11,540 bases of DNA, from assembly GCA_945860255.1 (NCBI GenBank), contig CAMAQI010000065.1:1-11540 (forward strand). Direction: 5' to 3'. Below the pieces are notes generated by a model. It had not been told where the DNA came from. It saw only the letters and a list, made by a program, of their open reading frames with translations, and searched no databases. A program made the position numbers and the translations under genes. The stretch comes from Methylacidiphilum caldifontis (GTDB lineage: Bacteria; Verrucomicrobiota; Verrucomicrobiia; Methylacidiphilales; CAMAQI01). This document shows positions 7,454 through 11,540 of this stretch, one piece after another (positions within the stretch are counted from its first letter, which is position 1; each line of letters starts with the position of its first letter).

Positions 7454-8542
7454 CTAGTTAAAAAATCCCTTTTTCTTTTTCGGTTCCTCTTCCACGACCG
7501 GTTCTGGGAATCGGGAGGCGTCACGGGCATTGGCAAGGGCCTCTTCTCGGGAGATAATCCCTTGCTTGTAAAGATCTAGGAGGCTGTCATCGAGGAGATT
7601 CATCCCATCGTGGCTTCCAATTTGGATCAGGCCAGGAATCATGTACGATTTTCGATCGCGAATACAGGCGCGGATCGCGTTGTTGGCAACGAGGGTCTCG
7701 GTCGCCATCACCCGACCTTCGATATCGATACGAGGAAGAAGTCGTTGGGAGACAATCGCCTGAAGACTGTTTGAAAGTTGGGTGACAATTTGATTTTGTT
7801 GATCGGCGGGAAAGACATCGACGAGTCGATCGATCGACTTTGCCGCATCGATGGTGTGCAGTGTGGCAATGACTAAGTGACCGGTTTCCGCAGCTGTAAT
7901 CGCTGTCTGAATGGTTTCGAGATCGCGCATCTCGCTAATCACAATCACATCCGGATCTTGACGGAGAACGTGACGCAGTGCGGCATTAAAGGAGTGGGTA
8001 TCGGTTCCGATTTCTCGTTGTTTAATTAAACAGAGATTATTGGAGTAGATGTATTCGACCGGATCTTCAATCGTGACAATGACTCCTGATCGGGTGTTAT
8101 TGAGGGTTTGGATCATCGAGGCCAAGGTCGTGGTCTTTCCGGACCCCGTGCTCCCGGTCACGAGAATCAGTCCATCCTCCTTTTGACAGATTCGTTCGAG
8201 CGTTGTGCGATGTCCCAGTTCGATCAGAGAGGGAATCGTTTTGGAGATGACGCGAAAAGTCGCCTCGAGATTGCCTCGGGAGTAGTGAGCATTGGCGCGG
8301 AAACGTCCGACATCCTGAATTTCAAGAACGAAATCGAGTTCCCAAGTTTCCTCTAAACGGGAGCGTTGAGACTCTGTCAGGGCACTGAGGACGAGATCGC
8401 GACAACTTTCGGCGGTGAGAAGTTCCTCGGTGAGCGGTTGGAGCATCCCCGTTTGCCGGATCATCGGAGGTGAGCCGACGCTCAGATGAAGATCGGAACT
8501 TCCGTGATGAGCGGTTCCGTGAAGCAACGTGACGAGATCCAT
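7454..8542 (-). CDS. pilT: Type IV pilus retraction ATPase PilT
   Basis: A hexameric cytoplasmic motor ATPase that depolymerises type IV pili, giving twitching motility and DNA uptake. The 362 residues match the usual PilT length. The N-terminal PAS-like half carries SSDLHLSVGSPP (15-26). The motor half has Walker A GSTGSGKT at 130-137, Asp box TIEDPVEY at 157-164, Walker B DVIVISEMRDLET at 198-210 with Glu204, and His box GHLVIATLHT at 221-230. The AIRACIRDRK segment (289-298) corresponds to the PilT-specific AIRNLIRE motif. One oddity is the Walker B serine (ISEMRD), where glycine is usual (GEMRD). The C-terminus is a charged KKKKGFFN tail. The gene begins one base after the stop of the PilU-like gene, with AAGGA about 10 bases upstream, so the two are translationally coupled. 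Confidence 0.93.
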   Translation of the reverse strand: MDLVTLLHGTAHHGSSDLHLSVGSPPMIRQTGMLQPLTEELLTAESCRDLVLSALTESQRSRLEETWELDFVLEIQDVGRFRANAHYSRGNLEATFRVISKTIPSLIELGHRTTLERICQKEDGLILVTGSTGSGKTTTLASMIQTLNNTRSGVIVTIEDPVEYIYSNNLCLIKQREIGTDTHSFNAALRHVLRQDPDVIVISEMRDLETIQTAITAAETGHLVIATLHTIDAAKSIDRLVDVFPADQQNQIVTQLSNSLQAIVSQRLLPRIDIEGRVMATETLVANNAIRACIRDRKSYMIPGLIQIGSHDGMNLLDDSLLDLYKQGIISREEALANARDASRFPEPVVEEEPKKKKGFFN

Positions 8543-8543
8543 A

Positions 8544-9596
8544 TTAGGCGATTCCTTTGAGAGCCCTTTGAAGGTCCTGCGGGTTTTGCACGATCGAAAG
8601 AGCCGCCTCTTCCGAGATGAGATTTTTTCGACAAAGTTGAATGAGCCAGTTTAAAATCGAACAGTTTTTTGGCGAGTCCGATTTGTGAAGAAAATCGATC
8701 AACTCTTTCCATCGATTCTCCAGAATATAACGACGACTGAGGCCTTGATTATGAAGATGCTCAACCGCCGCCACCATCCCGCCATGAAGAGCCGGGAGCA
8801 GTCGTTGACATTGGATGCCGATGAGTTGCGAACTTAAAATCATACTGATTCCTTCCCGCTCATCGGAAGGAAAAAGGCGGACAAGCCGTTCTAACGACTC
8901 CGTACAAGTTCCACTATGCAGGGTCGCAATGACCAAATGCCCTGTCTCCGCTGCCTGAAGGGCGATTTGAGCGGTTTCGCGATCGCGAATCTCGCCGACC
9001 ATGATGATATCGGGACTTTGACGAAGTGCCTGTTTTAACCCACGAGCGAAGCTGTCGGTATCGACGCCGACCTCGCGTTGAGTGAAAATACAGTGCTGTC
9101 CGACAAAAAGAAATTCGATCGGATCTTCAATCGAGAGAATGTGTTTCGTGAAATTTTGATTCACCCATTCGAGACCGGCGGCAATGGTCGTCGATTTTCC
9201 GGTGTTGGTAGGGCCGGTAATGAGAATTAATCCGGATTTGCGGCTCATCCACTCTTTTAAAAGCTCGTGAGGAAGTCCCAAGGTTTCGAAAGGGGGAACG
9301 GTCGTCGCCACACGACGAACAATCGCCGAGGAGAGCCCGAGCTGAAGAAAAAAACTGACTCGAAATCGGGTCCCATTCTCATGGGTGTAGCTGGCATCCG
9401 CATCGCGAGACTCCAAAGGAACGTTGCAGATCGTGCGAAATGCGGAGAGATCCTCGAGGGAGATCGCCGATTCCCCCCAAGTCAGAATTTCACCATGTTG
9501 TCGAACTTTTGGAATTTCCCCTTGGCGTACAAATAAATCGGAGGCCTCATGATCGATCATCGCAGCACAAAGGGAGGAAATCAGGGAGTCGGACAT
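8544..9596 (-). CDS. PilU-like pilus retraction ATPase (PilT paralogue)
   Basis: A second retraction-family ATPase, 350 residues from the chosen start, encoded just upstream of pilT in the same operon. It has SDLFVRQGEIPKVR (19-32), Walker A GPTNTGKST (128-136, with Asn where Gly or Ser is usual), Asp box SIEDPIEF (155-162), Walker B DIIMVGEIRDRET (196-208) and His box GHLVIATLHS (219-228). The GEIRDRET form is typical of PilU, whereas PilT has GEMRDLET. The PilT AIRNLIRE segment is replaced by a divergent RRYILENRWKELIDFL. PilU proteins usually assist PilT instead of retracting pili alone. I chose ATG 9596 because it matches the family N-terminus. The frame runs open to a TTG at 9782, but that stretch encodes a Cys/Phe/Arg-rich sequence unlike the family and contains an RNA hairpin. 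No clear Shine-Dalgarno precedes the ATG. Confidence 0.9.
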   Translation of the reverse strand: MSDSLISSLCAAMIDHEASDLFVRQGEIPKVRQHGEILTWGESAISLEDLSAFRTICNVPLESRDADASYTHENGTRFRVSFFLQLGLSSAIVRRVATTVPPFETLGLPHELLKEWMSRKSGLILITGPTNTGKSTTIAAGLEWVNQNFTKHILSIEDPIEFLFVGQHCIFTQREVGVDTDSFARGLKQALRQSPDIIMVGEIRDRETAQIALQAAETGHLVIATLHSGTCTESLERLVRLFPSDEREGISMILSSQLIGIQCQRLLPALHGGMVAAVEHLHNQGLSRRYILENRWKELIDFLHKSDSPKNCSILNWLIQLCRKNLISEEAALSIVQNPQDLQRALKGIA

Positions 9597-9631
9597 CAGC
9601 GGATTGAAGCACCGAAAACTGAAAGTACGAG

Positions 9632-9706
9632 AATAAATAAAAAAACGGGTCCCTGTTTTAAGGAGGATGAAACGAACCCGTTTCAAGGAGGAAAAACAGA
9701 GACCCG
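9632..9706 (-). terminator. Terminator-like hairpin in the pilU/pilT leader (candidate attenuator)
   Basis: In minus-strand RNA, the arms at 9706-9693 and 9659-9646 (CGGGUCUCUGUUUU with AAAACAGGGACCCG) form 14 consecutive pairs including one G-U. A run of seven U and further U-rich sequence (9645-9632) follows directly. Inside the stem, GAAACG/CGUUUC (9684-9679 with 9674-9669) forms an apical hairpin, flanked on both sides by CCUCCUU internal-loop strands. It lies 36 nt before the PilU-like ATG and downstream of any promoter in 9707-9829. It therefore sits in the 5' leader of its own operon, where a hairpin plus U-tract usually means conditional termination. No known riboswitch consensus was recognised. 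Confidence 0.75.
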
Positions 9707-9714
9707 CAAGGAGG
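9660..9714 (-). repeat. Three CCTCCTT copies within the pilU/pilT leader
   Basis: Exact heptamers CCTCCTT (minus strand) lie at 9708-9714, 9685-9691 and 9660-9666, spaced 23 and 25 bases apart. Two form opposite sides of the terminator's internal loop and the third lies just upstream of the stem. The heptamer equals the anti-Shine-Dalgarno end of 16S rRNA. Confidence 0.8.
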
Positions 9715-9764
9715 GTATGAAGAGTTAGACAGTTGAGGCAACCGTTTCGTTCATTTTTTTTAAT

Positions 9765-9783
9765 ATTGTCATTTTTTGACAAT
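9765..9783. promoter_or_regulatory. Operator-like palindrome in the divergent pilU/sufT promoter region
   Basis: A perfect inverted repeat, ATTGTCA-5 nt-TGACAAT, lies in the 233-base region between the divergent pilU-like and sufT genes. A further half-site TTGTCA occurs at 9794-9799. This suits a dimeric transcription factor site or overlapping divergent promoters. I could not place a convincing -10 box on either strand, and I do not recognise the motif as that of a named regulator. Confidence 0.4.
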
Positions 9784-9829
9784 AATTCAGATCTTGTCAG
9801 CGCCCTGAGGTTGAATTAGGATCGATGTT

Positions 9830-10375
9830 ATGTCCTCTCAAGATCTTCCGATTACTTTAAAACGTGATGTCTCTGCAATTCAAATCCCTGCGGGGGTCGA
9901 AAAACTTTTGCTTTCCGGATCTCAGGTCCAAATGATGCAATCGTTAGGGGGAACCTTCACGGTCGTTGCCTTGGGGGAGTCGGGGCTCTATCGAATTCGT
10001 GGGGAGGATGCGGAGGCCCTCGGACTAGCAAAGCCGACGGCGGGGACTCCTTTGATTGAAGGAGAGGTCAATGAGGATCAGATTTGGGAGAAATTGAAGA
10101 GCTGCTACGATCCCGAGATTCCGGTTAATATCGTCGATTTAGGTCTCATTTATAGCTTGGAGATTCAACCGGTAGCACAAGGAAAAAGAGTGGAGGTCAA
10201 GATGACCTTAACCGCTCAAGGATGCGGGCTGGGGCCCTCGATTGCCGCGGATGCCCGTGAGAAAATTTTGACCCTTCCAGGGATTGTTGAGGCTGAGGTG
10301 GAGGTCGTTTGGCAACCGGTTTGGAATCCGGCAATGATCTCCGCAGAGGGAAAAAAACGTCTCGGAATGGCGTAA
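9830..10375 (+). CDS. sufT: SufT-type Fe-S cluster assembly protein (DUF59/MIP18 family)
   Basis: An auxiliary cytoplasmic factor for Fe-S cluster maturation, needed mainly when cluster demand is high. The 181 residues fit the SufT family. An N-terminal domain carries the QSLGGTFTV motif (37-45) followed by GLYRIRGEDAEALG (52-65). The DUF59 domain has CYDPEIPVNIVDLGLIY (92-108) and MTLTAQGCGLGPSIAADA (125-142), with conserved Cys132. A C-terminal VWQPVWNPAMIS (140s-160s region) matches the family's W-x-P-x-W ending. AGGA eight bases before the ATG supports the start. No other suf genes lie within the window. The AraC-family gene begins six bases after the stop, so the two are likely co-transcribed. 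Confidence 0.9.
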   Translation: MSSQDLPITLKRDVSAIQIPAGVEKLLLSGSQVQMMQSLGGTFTVVALGESGLYRIRGEDAEALGLAKPTAGTPLIEGEVNEDQIWEKLKSCYDPEIPVNIVDLGLIYSLEIQPVAQGKRVEVKMTLTAQGCGLGPSIAADAREKILTLPGIVEAEVEVVWQPVWNPAMISAEGKKRLGMA

Positions 10376-10381
10376 GATTTT

Positions 10382-11308
10382 ATGTCAAACTCGCTCGAAC
10401 ATTCGAAAGAGTGGGCGGCATGGGCCCCTGTTTCCGAGGGGTGGAGGCCGCTGCAAGGGCGATTTTATTCTGAGGGCTGGAGTATTGAATCTCACCAGTT
10501 TCAAAGTACCCGGGAAATAAATTGGGCCGAGAGCTTTCATGGGAATGGCTTGGAGATCTGTTTTAATCTTTCCGGAATCGGGCGATTAAATGCAGGGAAG
10601 AGCTCCTTGGAATTTTTACCGGGAACCGAGGGTTTTTATCGGGTCGATCCCGCCTCGATGCGAGGAGCGAGAGTGGCTCAGGAAAATCATCATTTTGTGA
10701 CGATCGAATTGACCTCAAATTATCTGAAAAAGCATTTAGAACAGGAGATCGATCATCTTTATCCCGTCGTTCAAAAGGTTATGGAGGATAAAAAATCGAC
10801 CGGGGAGCTTGGAATGACTCGTTCTTTGACGATGCCGCATCGCCTGCTCGCCTCCTCCTTGATGAATCCACCGGTTCAAACCTCGGCACAGGGATTGTGG
10901 TACCAAGGAAAGGTTTTGGAGATTATCGCCGAGATTTTATATCTTCCCGTTCAAGAGGAGCTTTTTTGCGCGCGCCACAAGCGAGTCGCTCGGGATCGAG
11001 TGGAGGAGATGAAACGGCTCCTCGAATTGGATTTAGAGAATCCCCTATCGTTAGAAGATTTAGGAAAAAAGATCGGCTGTAGTCCCTTTTATTTAAGCCG
11101 AACTTTTTCTCAGGAGACGGGAACGACGATGCCTCAGTATTTACGCTCGTTACGAATGGAAAAAGCGGCTGAACTCTTGCGAAGTGGAAAGTATAATGTC
11201 ACTGAGGCGGCCCTAGCGGTTGGCTATAATAGTTTGAGTCATTTCAGTAAGGTTTTCAGTGAGGTTTTTGGGAAATGTCCCTGTGCTTTCCCTCTTAAAC
11301 CGAAATAA
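10382..11308 (+). CDS. AraC-family transcriptional regulator
   Basis: A DNA-binding regulator of 308 residues with an N-terminal sensor region (about 25-190) and a C-terminal AraC domain (about 205-305). The two helix-turn-helix units are visible as SLEDLGKKIGCSPFYLSRTF (223-242) and NVTEAALAVGYNSLSHFSKVF (272-292), the latter with the usual AxxVGYxSxSHFSxxF pattern. The N-terminal GLEICFNLSGIGRL and FVTIELTSNYLKKHL stretches recall the PchR-like subgroup, some of which respond to iron siderophores. That match is from memory and weak. Its position directly after sufT would suit an iron or Fe-S link but does not prove one. There is no strong Shine-Dalgarno in the six-base gap, so translation is probably coupled to sufT. 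Confidence 0.88.
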   Translation: MSNSLEHSKEWAAWAPVSEGWRPLQGRFYSEGWSIESHQFQSTREINWAESFHGNGLEICFNLSGIGRLNAGKSSLEFLPGTEGFYRVDPASMRGARVAQENHHFVTIELTSNYLKKHLEQEIDHLYPVVQKVMEDKKSTGELGMTRSLTMPHRLLASSLMNPPVQTSAQGLWYQGKVLEIIAEILYLPVQEELFCARHKRVARDRVEEMKRLLELDLENPLSLEDLGKKIGCSPFYLSRTFSQETGTTMPQYLRSLRMEKAAELLRSGKYNVTEAALAVGYNSLSHFSKVFSEVFGKCPCAFPLKPK

Positions 11309-11540
11309 CTTTCGCATAGGCGGTAATCTAATGATAACAGCCAAAACAAATTTTAACCGCCAAAAGGATCGTGAAAACGATTCGCCACTAACCTAGATCC
11401 TTCCATAAAAAAAATATTTTGAGTAAATCAGCAGCGGAAATGGAATGATTGAATATCGACACCCTATCGTAGATAGATTCCATTATCCTAGATTCGGCAG
11501 TTGAAATAAGGTTTTTAGCCGCAAAAGAACGCAGAGAACA
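11309..11540. other. Noncoding AT-rich region downstream of the AraC gene
   Basis: No plausible gene is present up to the window edge. Weak inverted repeats occur: GGCGGT at 11319-11324 with ACCGCC at 11356-11361, and AATGGAAT at 11439-11446 with ATTCCATT at 11477-11484. Neither is followed by a U-tract, so a terminator could not be called. The last 28 bases appear to enter a dispersed repeat. Confidence 0.6.
11513..11540. repeat. Probable start of a dispersed CGCAAAAG/CGCAGAG intergenic repeat, cut by window edge
   Basis: The closing bases (TTAGCCGCAAAAGAACGCAG and onward) resemble the 'CGCAGAGG' core of the palindrome at 6976-7202 and the CGCAAAG motif of the 7255-7355 repeat. Only one end is visible, so neither length nor symmetry can be judged. 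Confidence 0.4.

Noticed and set aside
9660..9728. Tiny plus-strand ORFs following AAGGAGG sequences (for example the ATG at 9667 or the AAGGAGGGTATG at 9708)
   Set aside because: The spacing from AAGGAGG to ATG is 0-2 bases, too short, and the frames encode 17 and 3 codons. The heptamers are better explained by the minus-strand hairpin.
9597..9782. N-terminal extension of the PilU-like protein to the TTG at 9782 (62 extra residues)
   Set aside because: The frame is open, but the encoded residues (rich in Cys, Phe, Arg) do not resemble the retraction ATPase N-terminus, and the stretch contains a terminator hairpin with a U-tract. The ATG at 9596 matches the family start.
11439..11484. AATGGAAT/ATTCCATT inverted repeat as AraC terminator
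   Set aside because: Eight pairs with a 30-base loop, AT-rich, and no U-tract on the plus strand.

Overview
The window looks like ordinary chromosome from a Gram-negative bacterium with type IV pilus machinery and moderate GC. It carries housekeeping genes plus some unusual intergenic structure. The shared presence of a SufT-type DUF59 protein, a phoH-pgpH-ybeY cluster, tandem pilus retraction ATPases and 'CGCAAAG / CGGAGG / CGCAGAG' intergenic repeats would fit the PVC group (for example Verrucomicrobiota). That placement is an inference with low confidence, because no rRNA or other phylogenetic marker is present.

Layout. Positions 1-1396 (minus) hold the N-terminal two thirds of acetyl-CoA synthetase, cut by the window edge. 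Positions 1494-6240 (minus) form a tight operon in the order phoH, pgpH-like HD phosphohydrolase, ybeY, MsbA-type ABC exporter. Gaps are 11 and 16 nt, and pgpH and ybeY overlap by 95 nt. Positions 6311-6916 (plus) encode an unrecognised single-pass membrane protein with a His-rich tail, divergent from phoH. Positions 6917-7453 are noncoding, lie between convergent genes and contain two large inverted repeats. Positions 7454-9596 (minus) hold a two-gene pilus retraction operon: a PilU-like ATPase first, then a canonical PilT-like ATPase. Its 5' leader contains a strong terminator-like hairpin with a U-tract. Positions 9830-11308 (plus) hold a divergent pair, sufT and an AraC-family regulator. 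Positions 11309-11540 are noncoding and end inside a probable dispersed repeat.

How the genes fit together. phoH, pgpH and ybeY commonly cluster in bacteria and link RNA/ribosome metabolism (YbeY, PhoH) with cyclic-di-AMP turnover (PgpH). The exporter is probably a passenger of this operon. The two retraction ATPases would drive pilus retraction and twitching. SufT supports Fe-S cluster maturation, and the regulator six bases downstream is probably co-transcribed with it.

The most interesting points are the attenuator-like pilU/pilT leader with three CCTCCTT copies, the long palindrome at 6976-7202, the PgpH homologue lacking its extracellular sensor domain, and the 95-nt dual-coding overlap of pgpH and ybeY. 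I saw no CRISPR array, RNA gene, insertion sequence or clear new defence system.
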